A stretch of DNA of 64,000 bases from Dictyostelium firmibasis (lineage: Eukaryota > Evosea > Eumycetozoa > Dictyosteliales > Dictyosteliaceae), in the NCBI GenBank assembly GCA_036169595.1, contig CM069768.1:880001-944000 (forward strand), given 5' to 3'. A model generated the notes under the pieces. It did no database searches. It worked only from the letters and a program-made list of their open reading frames with translations, and was not told the DNA's origin. The position numbers and the translations under genes were made by a program. Shown one piece after another: positions 1-9,643 of this stretch (its first letter is position 1; the number at the start of each line of letters is the position of its first letter).

Positions 1-504
1 ATCTAATATTTGTATTTAGATTAATAAAAAAAAACCTTGATATATATATGTGAGATTATAGAAAAAAAATTAAAAAAAAAAAAAAAAAAAAATTTTGTAA
101 TAAGTAAACCCACACCACTACCCACTAACCACCACATTAATCGTAATATTTTTAGATATATAACATTTTAATATTAAAATTGATTAATTTTTTTTTTTTT
201 TTTAAATATTTTTTTTTTCCTTTTTAAAAAAAGAAATAAAAATAAAAATAAAAATAAAAATGTTTTAATTTTTAAAAGTAAATATTCAATTTAATATTTT
301 AAGATTAAAATAATAAAAATAAATTGGTGGTTTGTGTTTTATTGTTTTTATTAAAAAAAAAAAAAATTAAAAAAAATTAAAAGGAATTTTCGGATTGATC
401 GTTTTTTGACACAAAAAAAAAAAAAAAAAAAAAAATTAAAAAATTAATCATTTTTATTTTTTATTTTTTATTTTTTTTTTTTTTTATTATTTATTTAAAA
501 AAGA
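1..504. other. A+T-rich intergenic and upstream DNA
   Basis: This stretch is almost entirely A and T with many homopolymer runs. It ends in a T-run then an A-rich leader just before the protease ATG, the usual look of a Dictyostelium promoter and 5' UTR. I see no coding potential or RNA gene. The only less A+T-rich patch is around 108-140. Confidence 0.7.
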
Positions 505-1968
505 ATGAGATATATTTTAATAATTTTTAGTTTATTATTTTTTATTGGAATAATTAATGGATTTAGAAATCATGATTCTTCACTAAATAAAGGATTAAAA
601 CATAGAGTTCCAGGCTATGAATCAAATCCATCAGCTAGTAGAAGATCGAATCCAAATGACCCACCAGCTCAATGGTTTACAAATAGAGTTGATCATTATG
701 ATCCACAAAATACAAATACTTTTAAACAAAAGTTTTACGTAAATGATACTTATTATACACCAGGTTCACCAGTATTTTATATTTTAGGTGGTGAAGGTCC
801 AGTTGGTGCAAGTTATGTCACTGGTCATTTTGTATTCAATCAATATGCTCAAAAATTCAATGCCTTATTGGTAGCTATTGAACATAGATTCTATGGTGAT
901 AGTATTCCAATGGGTGATTTATCATTGGAGAACTTGAAATTTTTAAGCACACAACAAGCACTTGCAGACTATGCAGCATTTGTACCATTTCTTACACAAA
1001 AATACAACACTGGTAGTAGCAAATGGATTAGTTTTGGTGGTAGCTATAGTGGTAATCTTAGTGGTTGGTTAAGATTGAAATATCCTCAATTAATCTCTGC
1101 AGCTATTGCAACATCTGCACCAGTCAAAGCTCAATTAGATTTTCCAGAGTATTTCGAAGTAGTTTCACAATCAATTGGACCAACTTGTAGTGCAATTGTT
1201 GCAAATATAACTCAAACCGTAAATGTAATGTTAAACAATGGTCAAAATGAACAAGTTCAACAAATGTTTAGCGCATGTGATCCAATTATAACAGATTTAG
1301 ATATTGCTACTTTTATGGAGTCACTCTCAAGTGGTATTACAGAGACAGTTCAATATAATCTTGATAATAATAATTATACCTTCACCAATATAACAGCAAT
1401 GTGTTCAAGATTCGAACAATCATCTGATCCAATGAAAGAATTTATTGATTTCAACAATGAATACAACCAATTCTCTGGTTCACAATGTACATTATCAAGC
1501 TATAAAAAATCTGTTGAATATTTACAATCATCAAATTACAAGAGTGTTAATGCTAGTTCACGTTCTTGGAATTGGCAATGCTGTACAGAATATGGTTATT
1601 GGCAAACTGGTTCATCATTAAATCAACCATTTTCAAATGCTATAACATTGGAATATTTCACTCAAATGTGTACTGATATTTTCGGTCCAAAAGGTTTTAT
1701 TTATCAACCAGCAATTCAATATATTTTAAATGATTATGGTGGTGCAAATATTCAAGCCACAAATGTTATCTATGAAAGAGGTACTATTGACCCATGGTCA
1801 GTATTATCAGTTCAGTCACAACCAAACAGTGAGTCTCAAGTTTTCTTAATTGATGGTGCTGCTCATTGTGCACCAATGTATCCATCAAGAGCTGATGATT
1901 TACCAGGTGTTATAGAAGCTAGAGAAATGGAAATTAGTTTAATTTCTTCAATAGTTTTTAATAATTAA
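505..1968 (+). CDS. Secreted S28-family serine carboxypeptidase
   Basis: This is a single-exon gene for 487 residues. It begins with a hydrophobic signal peptide (residues 1-20) and then the family's Q-W-F-x-x-R-V-D-H-Y segment near residues 55-66. The alpha/beta-hydrolase triad is visible: Ser182 in GGSYSG, Asp429 in GTIDPWS and His454 in GAAHCAP. Family S28 contains lysosomal Pro-Xaa carboxypeptidase, dipeptidyl peptidase 2 and thymus-specific serine protease, which cut after or near proline. Length and triad order fit a complete enzyme. Several N-x-S/T sites and paired cysteines agree with passage through the secretory pathway to lysosome or medium. The choice between carboxypeptidase and dipeptidyl-peptidase activity cannot be made from sequence. 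The next gene is convergent, separated only by a triplet array. Confidence 0.93.
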   Translation: MRYILIIFSLLFFIGIINGFRNHDSSLNKGLKHRVPGYESNPSASRRSNPNDPPAQWFTNRVDHYDPQNTNTFKQKFYVNDTYYTPGSPVFYILGGEGPVGASYVTGHFVFNQYAQKFNALLVAIEHRFYGDSIPMGDLSLENLKFLSTQQALADYAAFVPFLTQKYNTGSSKWISFGGSYSGNLSGWLRLKYPQLISAAIATSAPVKAQLDFPEYFEVVSQSIGPTCSAIVANITQTVNVMLNNGQNEQVQQMFSACDPIITDLDIATFMESLSSGITETVQYNLDNNNYTFTNITAMCSRFEQSSDPMKEFIDFNNEYNQFSGSQCTLSSYKKSVEYLQSSNYKSVNASSRSWNWQCCTEYGYWQTGSSLNQPFSNAITLEYFTQMCTDIFGPKGFIYQPAIQYILNDYGGANIQATNVIYERGTIDPWSVLSVQSQPNSESQVFLIDGAAHCAPMYPSRADDLPGVIEAREMEISLISSIVFNN

Positions 1969-2001
1969 AATAAAAAATATAAAATAAAAAAATTTATTAA
2001 C

Positions 2002-2219
<218 letters not shown>

Positions 2220-2223
2220 TAAT

Positions 2224-2486
2224 TTATTGTTTAAAAAAACAAATAATATCTCTATTTGCATCATGAACTAAAAGTTGTCCATTGTTTTTTAATTGAGCAT
2301 AATATTGTCCTTTGAATCCTCTACCATTTGTTCCAGTTGCCCAAAGATATGCATTTTTATTATCATAGGCACATAAATTACCATCATCTTGCATTTTTAA
2401 ATAAAATGGTCCCCTGGATTGTCCAACATTAGTATGGGATGCCCAAACAACATGTTGGCTTGATTCATCTTTTTGATAAATAACTA

Positions 2487-2521
<35 letters not shown>

Positions 2522-3195
2522 AGCATTAATATTTTATTCTTCATTTTTATTATTAAAATAATTTAAATACATACATTTCCATCTGATTGCATTTTTAAAT
2601 AATAATTATTTGTTTTATCGTATAATATACCATCATTTACATCAGATCTTAATAGTTGATTTTGTAATAAAATGTTTGGTACTGATGAAAAATCTCCACT
2701 AATTTTTTGATTTGTTTGATTGCTACTTTGTGAAGCCCATACTATCCATCTATTTTTATTACAAATTAATAATTGACCTGTAGTAGTTAATTCAACAAAA
2801 AATTTCCCTTGATTTTTTTTTAATTTATTATTTGTTTCCCAAATAACTCTCTTTGAAAGAGTTTGTTCAACTTTTAAATCACCATCCTCAGTCACAAAAA
2901 AATGGTATTCAGATTTTCCACCAGTTATACCAGTTTGCCATAATATTACACTAGATGGAGCACCATATGGATCATTCTTAAAAACTACAAGCTTTTATTC
3001 ATACATTAAATATTATTCTCTTGTATGTAAAATTATAATAAAATAAAAACAACTACTTACATTTCCATTATCTTGAATAACTAAAGAGTGTTTTCTGTTT
3101 TTGTCTCTTAAAAGATTACTATTTCCAGAGTTTAGAAATTGTTCTTCTTGAAGATAATAAGAAACTACATTATTTACATGATATGGTTGTGTCAT
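2224..3195 (-). CDS. Bulb-type (B-lectin) mannose-binding-like protein, copy 1
   Basis: A three-exon minus-strand gene: exon 1 3195-3061, exon 2 2991-2575, exon 3 2487-2224, with phase-0 introns. The product has about 271 residues and no signal peptide. It carries repeated bulb-lectin strands with the family's Q-x-D-x-N-x-x-x-Y type motifs, for example MQDDGNLCAY and MQSDGN, and W-A-S / W-A-T strand ends. The B-lectin fold is shared with plant monocot mannose lectins and with Dictyostelium comitin, a Golgi and vesicle protein that binds actin and mannose. The absence of a signal peptide fits a comitin-like cytoplasmic location. It lies head to head with a paralogue at 3722. Exon 1 is 45 codons in both, and both exon-2 ends fall after the same D-G-N motif. 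Ligand binding is inferred from the fold only. Confidence 0.85.
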
Positions 3196-3392
3196 TTTAA
3201 TTGTTTTATAATTTTTTTAAAAAATATATTTAAAATAAAATAAATAAAATAAAAAAATTGTAAATATTTTAATAAATTTATTAAAAAAATTAAAAAAAAA
3301 AAAAAAAAAAAATTGTTATAATAAAAATATTATAAAAAAAAAAGTTTAAAAATCTATTGATTATAATACCTCACTACAGCCCCTTTAAAAGA

Positions 3393-3423
<31 letters not shown>

Positions 3424-3547
3424 CAAATGGTTAAAAAAAATCTGCAAATTTTATAAGGTTGAACATTTTTTTTCAAAGCAATCGATTAGTTTCTTAGAAA
3501 TCAAGGTTTTTTTTTTTTTTAAAAAAAATATCGAATTATAATAAATT

Positions 3548-3581
<34 letters not shown>

Positions 3582-3721
3582 CTTTTAAAATATCTATACC
3601 TATAATTTTTATTTTTTATTTTTTTATTTTATTTTTTTTTTATTTTATGTAATTTTTTATTTTTTAATTTTTTATCTATATTTTTATTTCTCTCTTTGTT
3701 ATTTAAAAAAATAAAAAAAAA
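3196..3721. promoter_or_regulatory. Divergent intergenic region between two lectin genes
   Basis: About 525 bp separates the start codons of two head-to-head lectin genes, so both promoters must lie here. The sequence is dominated by A and T runs. Less A+T-rich islands at about 3360-3395 and 3465-3510 are the best candidates for binding sites. I recognise no specific motif and see no coding. Confidence 0.5.
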
Positions 3722-4408
3722 ATGGGTGTTCAATATAATCCAGATTCAGTTTTTCGTTTTATTTTACAGGAGGGTCAAACCTTAAATTCTTTAAATAATC
3801 CAAAAATGATTGATAAAACCAATACCCACGTTTTAGAAATTACTATTATGGGTGAAGTATGTATTTTTTTATCTAAAATCTTACTATAGTTTTTAATTTC
3901 AATTTTAACTTTTTTTTTTTTTTTAAAAAAAGGTTAAAATTACTTTAGATAAATATCCAAATATTGTTTTTTGGAGTTCAAAATCTGGAGGATCAATTGA
4001 AGATGGGCCATACACTTTAGGAATGGAATCATCAGGAAATTTGGTGTTAAGAAATAATAAATTTATGGGAATATGGTCAACACATATTAGTGAGCCAACA
4101 TATCAAGGTCCATACTTTATGCAATTATATGCAAATGCTCAATGTGCAATTCGTAATTCAAAGAGACATATAATTTGGCATACAAAGACATATGATACAA
4201 CTCGTGGTGGTTTAAATTATAAATGGTATGGTAGTAGCTTTAAAAAAGATGCTCCATATAGTTTTACATTACAAGAAGGTCAACAATTAAATTCCGGTAT
4301 GGTTGATACAATGTATGATAAAACAAAAAGATTCTCATGTAAAATGCAATCTGATGGAAATGTAAGTTTTATTCGCAATCATAAATAATAAATGTAATCT
4401 TTTATTAA

Positions 4409-4448
<40 letters not shown>

Positions 4449-4731
4449 TGTAGTTAGACATAACGAGAAAGAAATTATTTGGAGTTCAAGTTCAATAGCT
4501 GGTAATGATTTTTATAATTTCAGAATTGATCCAAAAGGCAATGCAGTTGTTATGAATGCTCAGTATAATAAGTCAGTTTGGGCAACACAAACATCAGGAA
4601 TACCTGAAAACTTTTATGTGGAATTAAAGACAAATGGTCAACTTCTCTTTCGTGATAAGTACAGAGAAATTCTTTGGTTCAGTGTTATTAAACCAAATTC
4701 TTTGTTGTCACCTGATACAATTAACCAATAA
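3722..4731 (+). CDS. Bulb-type (B-lectin) mannose-binding-like protein, copy 2
   Basis: A three-exon gene: 3722-3856, 3933-4361 and 4447-4731, with phase-0 introns, giving about 282 residues. The first exon is exactly 45 codons, as in the divergent paralogue at 2224-3195. The third exon opens with Leu-Val-Val, as exon 2 of that copy does. B-lectin strands recur along the length (MESSGNLVLRNN, MQSDGN, IDPKGNAVV), each followed by I-W or V-W strand ends. There is no signal peptide, so a cytoplasmic or peripheral-membrane lectin like comitin is the nearest functional model. The Q-D-N-V-Y sites are degenerate in places, so sugar binding by each repeat is uncertain. The 3' end is 150 bp from the convergent transporter gene. 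Confidence 0.85.
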
Positions 4732-4880
4732 AAAATTGTAAATTTTTTTTGTTGCTTTTTTTTTTTTTATAAATTAAAAATAGAAAAATAAATTTAAATG
4801 ATTTTGTTTATAAATTGTATTTATTGTGTTTTTTTTTTTTTCAAGACAAAAAAAAAAAATTGAGCCCTGAAGAAAATGAT

Positions 4881-6527
4881 TTATCTTAAATGATAGGTTG
4901 AAGAATAAAGTTGATATAATTGTGGTTTAGTTTGGGCCAAAACTTGTGGTTCCATTACAAAACAAACAAATAATGATATTGTTGAACTATAGACTACTTC
5001 CAAGTTTGTAATGATAACCAAATAACCAATGAATAAGGCTAAAGCACCACCATAAGGTGACATACCAAATGGAATTGAAATCAATGCACCCAAGATTGAT
5101 AATAAAAGTGATGCCACTAGACCGCCAATTGCAATGGTGGTGCCAACAAAGTTATCGTTGATAATTGTTGAACCTAAACGAGTTTCAAACATTGTAAATG
5201 TTGATTTGGCGGAATCACAAAATGATTTACCATAGATTGCAACATGAGTGAAGGCATAGGTATTAAAGAATTGTACAATCGATGATAAGATTGAAAGGAT
5301 AAAGTTCAAAATATAGCCAATGATCTTTACGAAAACATTTCTATTATTTATCATCATTTGACTAAGATATCTTAGAGTTTCAATGACAGAAATGATCAAA
5401 GAACCTAAACAAATTGAGCCAAACGAAGTGGTTAAAGCTCTTCTAGCCGAACCAAGTGTTGGGTTATGTGGCATTCCGACACCATTTGGGCCCGAACAGA
5501 AATACCATGTTGCTAAAAGACCACTAACAGTTGTATGTAAAGTATTCTTTATAACATGGAATACCCAATACAATGTGAAAACCAAATATACATTGATACA
5601 AGTTTGAATTGCACCAGTGTAAACTATATTGACCCTAACAAAAGCGCTTCCCCAAATGATAAACCAAATGAAATTGATGAATACTGAAATGTAACCTGCT
5701 CTAATAGCCGATGGATATTCTTTAATGATGGCAACAGCATTCGATAATAGGGTGGCGGTGAAGGCTATACGTCCACGGCATGATATATAAAACAATATGA
5801 TAAAGAATGCCATGACAGCAAAGATAATGCCCAAGTAAATAAAACCCGTAACGAAAAAGTAAATGCAGTAACCAACTATCATTCCAATTGCTCCAATAAA
5901 GGAGTATTTGATTAAAGACTCTGCATGGTTTGCGGCCAATTTTAACCAAGCCCAAATATAAAAGAGTGAAAATACAATTGTAAATGGTAAGATTGCAAAA
6001 AGGAAACCAAATGAACCACTTGATGTATCGTCGTATGAATAGTCTACATAGTAGGAATCCTTAGCAAATGCCGATGCTGAAACTACTATCAATAAAACAA
6101 AGTTTAATGCAAATAAAATCGTGAACCATATATCTTGATACTTGGGTGGTGTAAATTTAGCTTCACCTTCATTATAACTACCAACCATTGTTTGGTTGTT
6201 GTTTGGTGGTATACCTCCACCACCAATTAATGATTCACGATCATTTGGTTTATTTAAATCTGCTTGTGGGTGTGGATGTTGTTGTGGTGGTAATGGCATT
6301 GATGTTTGACCATAATATTGTGGTTGTGGTGGTTGTTGTTGATAGGTTGGTTGATATTGTGGTTCATATCCATAATTTTGCTGTCCGTATGGGTTATATT
6401 GTTGAGGTGGATGTTGCTGTTGTTGTCCATATGGGTTATATTGTGGTTGCTGTGGTTGCAGTGGTTGTTGTTGTCCATAAGGACTACCAGTATTAGGTTG
6501 TTGTGATGGATTATCTTCGATACCCAT
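4881..6527 (-). CDS. Choline transporter-like (CTL/SLC44) membrane protein
   Basis: A single-exon minus-strand gene for 548 residues. The first about 115 residues are a cytosolic tail of Gln/Pro/Tyr-rich repeats of the NPYGQQ kind. The rest has around ten hydrophobic segments in the CTL/Pns1 arrangement, with a large loop carrying cysteine and glycosylation sites replaced here by a short YVDYSYDDTSS stretch. The conserved late region with F-x-x-F-x-x-T-Y-A-F-T-H-V-A-I-Y-G and K-S-F-C-D-S-A-K is clear (about residues 430-460). SLC44 proteins move choline or act in membrane lipid homeostasis at plasma membrane or organelles; the substrate here is not established. The start is chosen at the only Met before the repeat tail. 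Confidence 0.9.
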   Translation of the reverse strand: MGIEDNPSQQPNTGSPYGQQQPLQPQQPQYNPYGQQQQHPPQQYNPYGQQNYGYEPQYQPTYQQQPPQPQYYGQTSMPLPPQQHPHPQADLNKPNDRESLIGGGGIPPNNNQTMVGSYNEGEAKFTPPKYQDIWFTILFALNFVLLIVVSASAFAKDSYYVDYSYDDTSSGSFGFLFAILPFTIVFSLFYIWAWLKLAANHAESLIKYSFIGAIGMIVGYCIYFFVTGFIYLGIIFAVMAFFIILFYISCRGRIAFTATLLSNAVAIIKEYPSAIRAGYISVFINFIWFIIWGSAFVRVNIVYTGAIQTCINVYLVFTLYWVFHVIKNTLHTTVSGLLATWYFCSGPNGVGMPHNPTLGSARRALTTSFGSICLGSLIISVIETLRYLSQMMINNRNVFVKIIGYILNFILSILSSIVQFFNTYAFTHVAIYGKSFCDSAKSTFTMFETRLGSTIINDNFVGTTIAIGGLVASLLLSILGALISIPFGMSPYGGALALFIGYLVIITNLEVVYSSTISLFVCFVMEPQVLAQTKPQLYQLYSSTYHLR

Positions 6528-7250
6528 TGCTGCTAATTAATTTATATATATTTTTTTTTTCTTCTATTTAAAAATATATTACTCTATTAATTTAATGAAA
6601 ATTATTTTTATGTGTAAAAAAAAAATTAAAAAAGAATATTTAAAATTTTTTGTTTTTTATTAAATGTAAAAAAAAAAAAAAAAAAAAAAAAAAATAAATA
6701 AAAATAAAAAATAAACAAAAAAAATTTTGAAAAAAATATTTATTTAATTTTTTTTTTTTATTTTTTTTTTAATTTCTAATTGAGATCTGGTCAATCTTGC
6801 TCAAATTTTCACTTTTTTTTTTTTTTTTGAAATTCTCCTAATTCTCTTTTTAGCAGAAAAAAAAAAACTAAAGAAAAAAGTTCTTACCTAATATTGAATT
6901 TTGATGAAAAGATTGCACAAATTTATAAATAATAATATTCTCCCTGCAAAAAAAAAAAAAAAAAACAAATAAAGATTAAATAAATTATATTCCTTTTTTT
7001 TTTTTTATTTTATTTTATTTTATTTTATTTTTTTATTTTTTTTTTTTTAACTAAAATATCTCTTTTTTTTTTTTTTTTTTTCATAAACAATATTCTCTTT
7101 TTTTTTTTATAAAGTTAAAAAAAAATCTCACATTTTTTTCTTGTTTTTTTCTCTTTCTATTTTTATTTTTATTTTCATTTTCATTTTTTTATTTTTTTTT
7201 TTTTTTTTATAAAGTAAAAAAAAATCTTTATTAAAATATTATGGAAGAAA
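6528..7250. promoter_or_regulatory. Shared upstream region of two divergent genes
   Basis: About 720 bp lies between the divergent starts of the CTL-like gene and the 197-residue gene. It is A/T homopolymer-rich throughout, with a less A+T-rich island at about 6778-6800. A T-rich then A-rich block just before 7241 resembles the standard Dictyostelium core promoter. No other feature is visible. Confidence 0.5.
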
Positions 7251-7258
7251 ATGAGTAA
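7241..7258 (+). promoter_or_regulatory. Upstream mini-ORF overlapping the start of the next gene
   Basis: An ATG ten bases ahead of the main start opens a five-codon frame (Met-Glu-Glu-Asn-Glu-stop). Its stop overlaps the main ATG region in another frame. If the transcript starts upstream of 7241, this could damp or couple translation of the 7251 gene. Transcript start is unknown, so a regulatory role is inference. Confidence 0.35.
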
Positions 7259-7844
7259 TAATATTAAACATAAAAATAAAGATGAAGAAATACAATTTAA
7301 AGAAAACGAAAAAGAATTTTTAAAATCATTGGAGAGATCAGAACCGATAGGAAAAGGATTGAAATATTTATTACCTCATGAAAGACAGTTATTAGATTCA
7401 GGTGAATTAAAGAATATAACACATAGAGGTAGTAGTAGTGTTTGGTTAGAATCATTATCATCAGTGCCTCCAGAAGGTAAAATCAATGTATATCGCCCAA
7501 TGGGGGATTTAGAAATAATATTCCTTGTTGAAAATGGATTTTTACCAAATACTCAACCCTATCAAGCTATCATTGAAGGTTCAAATGGAAGACAATATGC
7601 CAATAAATATCTAACTGGTAAGAAATGGACTGACACTAATCCATCGACCATCGTTGAATTTACTTGTCCAATTGAATTAATTGAACATTGTAAATCAATT
7701 CAAACAAAGATTGAAGATGGGGCTATATCAATTGGTCTAGGTAATAAAGCTGGAAATACTCTTCCTTTTTTTAATGATTCTTTAAAATCTACCCAAACAA
7801 CTTTTAGAATTGTAAAAATAAAAAGAGAAATCCCAAAAAAATAA
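7251..7844 (+). CDS. Unrecognised 197-residue protein, possible ADP-ribosyltransferase-like fold
   Basis: This is a single-exon soluble protein with a charged N-terminus and no signal or membrane segment. I cannot assign it to a family with confidence. The order INVYRPMGD, then ENGFLP about 15 residues on, then RQYANKYLTGKKW and IVEFTCP, resembles the Y-R / G-x-F / K-Y-F pattern of small ADP-ribosyltransferase-like domains. The earlier HRGSSSVW segment is also typical of a conserved motif rather than low-complexity filler. The lack of Asn or Gln runs suggests a compact folded domain. Catalytic residues cannot be named safely. It sits divergently from the CTL-like gene and is followed by decayed coding debris. 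Confidence 0.7.
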   Translation: MSNNIKHKNKDEEIQFKENEKEFLKSLERSEPIGKGLKYLLPHERQLLDSGELKNITHRGSSSVWLESLSSVPPEGKINVYRPMGDLEIIFLVENGFLPNTQPYQAIIEGSNGRQYANKYLTGKKWTDTNPSTIVEFTCPIELIEHCKSIQTKIEDGAISIGLGNKAGNTLPFFNDSLKSTQTTFRIVKIKREIPKK

Positions 7845-7927
7845 AATAAAATTGGATCTATAAAAAAAAAAAAAAAAAACTTATTAAGGTAAAAATATTT
7901 TACAAACAATCGATTATCTTCTTATGA

Positions 7928-8089
7928 GGGTTTAATTGTACTGAACCATATGTCTATCAACCAATATGTAATGAACTTGCTGAATTAATTTATCTTCAAC
8001 AATATTGTTATGACCCAACTTATCAAAATAATTTATATTATAATTATAATCATTATTATTTAAAAATGGGTGCAAATAATAAATTTTAA
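7928..8089 (+). pseudogene. Open fragment with cysteines, no start codon, likely gene relic
   Basis: The frame is open for 53 codons with FNCTEPYVYQPIC, then YLQQYCYDP and a Tyr/Asn tail ending in a stop. It contains three cysteines and coding-like composition. No Met suits a start, and a stop lies directly upstream. No splice partner is evident in the 7251 gene. It could be the last exon of an unrecognised gene, but decay is more likely given the broken sequence that follows. Confidence 0.3.
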
Positions 8090-8167
8090 AAATAAAGATT
8101 AGTAAAGTGATTAAACAACGGTTTAAGTTTATTTATAGTTTATTTAATTATTTTTTTCATTTTTTAT

Positions 8168-8521
8168 TTAAAATAAAAAAATAAATGAAAATATGATTGT
8201 AAATTTTAGTATCGTAATTGGCACAAAAAGTTTTGAGGAAGTTGATAATTTATCATCATTTGTTGTAGAAGTAGTAGTATGTTGATCACCTGTTGTTGAT
8301 TGACCACCTGTTATTTGCCACCTGTTGTTGATTGACCACCTGTTGTTGATTGGCCATTTGTAGTTGATTGACCACTGGTTTGTGGTATTTTGTAGGTTAC
8401 AGTTGTTAAAGCTTTTCAAAACCACCAATGTTTAAATATAAGTTACCATTTGGCTAAATGATGTTGAATTTGATTTCAATAATATTAAAAGAATACCATC
8501 AATTGTAATGATCTGAAACAT
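8168..8521 (-). pseudogene. Broken surface-protein gene fragment with Gly-Gln-Ser-Thr-Thr repeats
   Basis: On the minus strand a 15-base unit reads T-G-G-Q-S-T-T several times. It is followed by a Thr/Ser stretch, NDDKLSTSS, and a hydrophobic C-terminal tail ending in IIFSFIFLF, which is the pattern of a GPI-anchored Dictyostelium surface protein. The repeat frame shifts relative to the tail and meets a stop inside the repeat. The upstream part (NLYLNIGG and similar bits) is also split among frames. No intact start or full-length frame exists. I read it as the 3' end of a dead or misassembled gene. The parent family is not recognised. Confidence 0.5.
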
Positions 8522-8673
8522 GATATTCGTCTGTAAAAGTTTTAAACAACTTTGAAAATAAAAAAAAAAATGTTTTTTTTTGTTTTTTTATTTTTTTTTG
8601 CTTTTTTTTTTTAATTAATTGCTTATTTTTAAATTTTTCACTTTTTTTTTTTTTTTTAGTATTTTTGGTAACA

Positions 8674-9215
8674 ATGTCAACAGAAAAGAAAGAAGATGAT
8701 ATAGTTTTAGATGAGGATGATGATTATTCAGATGAGGATGATGAGAAGAAAAAAGTAAAATCAGATGATAATTTATTATATAAATAGTATGTAGAAACCT
8801 TAAACTTGGTGATAAAAAAAATACACTAATATGTTAAATTTAAATTTATAGTTCAGTTAATATCGACTACAAAAAGGAACAATATGCTAAATTTATTATG
8901 AATTCATTAATTGTAGATAAAGAAATCAATTTAAATATTTTTAGAGATTTTAAGATAAATAATTCAGTTTTGACGGTGTATGTTTATTGAAAAAAAAACA
9001 AAAAACAAAAATAAAAACAAAAAAAAAAAAAAAGAAAAGAAATTAATTCTGTTTATTATATAATAAATAATTATTACTAAAATTATTATTTTTTTTTTAT
9101 CACTATTAGATTATATGCAGCAAATAGTGCGGATGAATTAAGAAGATCGGTGAATGGTTTTTATGATATGTTGATTATGGCTTCAAGAGCTTTAAATTCT
9201 TATGGTACTTTTTAA
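8674..9215 (+). CDS. KEOPS/EKC complex subunit Pcc1 (LAGE3 family)
   Basis: A three-exon gene that no single open frame reveals: 8674-8786, 8852-8977 and 9110-9215, giving 114 residues. Donors are GTATGT and both acceptors follow T-rich tracts. Residues 1-35 are an acidic, Lys-rich leader. The rest is the compact Pcc1 domain: an alpha/beta core with FIMNSLIVDKEI, then SVLTVLYAANSADELRRSVN and a final helix with FYDMLIMASRAL. Pcc1/LAGE3 dimerises and scaffolds Kae1, Bud32 and Cgi121 in the complex that makes t6A37 on ANN-decoding tRNAs. Length and motif order match the family, and the extra acidic N-terminus resembles that of mammalian LAGE3 in being unstructured. Splicing was inferred by frame and homology. 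Confidence 0.85.
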
Positions 9216-9643
9216 CTAGTGCTGATAAAAGGTTAAGAATATGTGTATAAAAAGAATTTTTTTTTTATAAAAAAAAGTATAAAAATAAAACGAGAACATC
9301 TTTTTTTTTTTTTAATATTATTACAAATTTCGAACAAAAAAACAGTATTATGTAAATTTACCAGTTTTCAATATGATTTTTTTTTTATTTAAAAATAATA
9401 AGGAAACGGAATGAAATGTATTATATTAATTTCATACAGATTTTATTTTATTTATATTTTTTTTTTATTTTTTTTATTTTTTTTTTTTAAAAAAATTTCC
9501 CGCTTTTTTTTCACAAAAAAATAGTTTAAAACAAAAAAAAAAGAAAACTTTTTATGGAATAGTCGCTGACACCCGTTCCACACAATTAAAAAATACAATT
9601 TGTACCATATATAGAATTATAAAATTATAATAAATAAGGAAAT
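9216..9643. other. Intergenic, upstream of DNA ligase
   Basis: A/T-rich DNA with the usual T and A runs. A less A+T-rich patch at about 9548-9590 sits roughly 60-100 bp ahead of the ligase ATG and is the most likely promoter element. No coding or RNA gene is seen. Confidence 0.5.
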
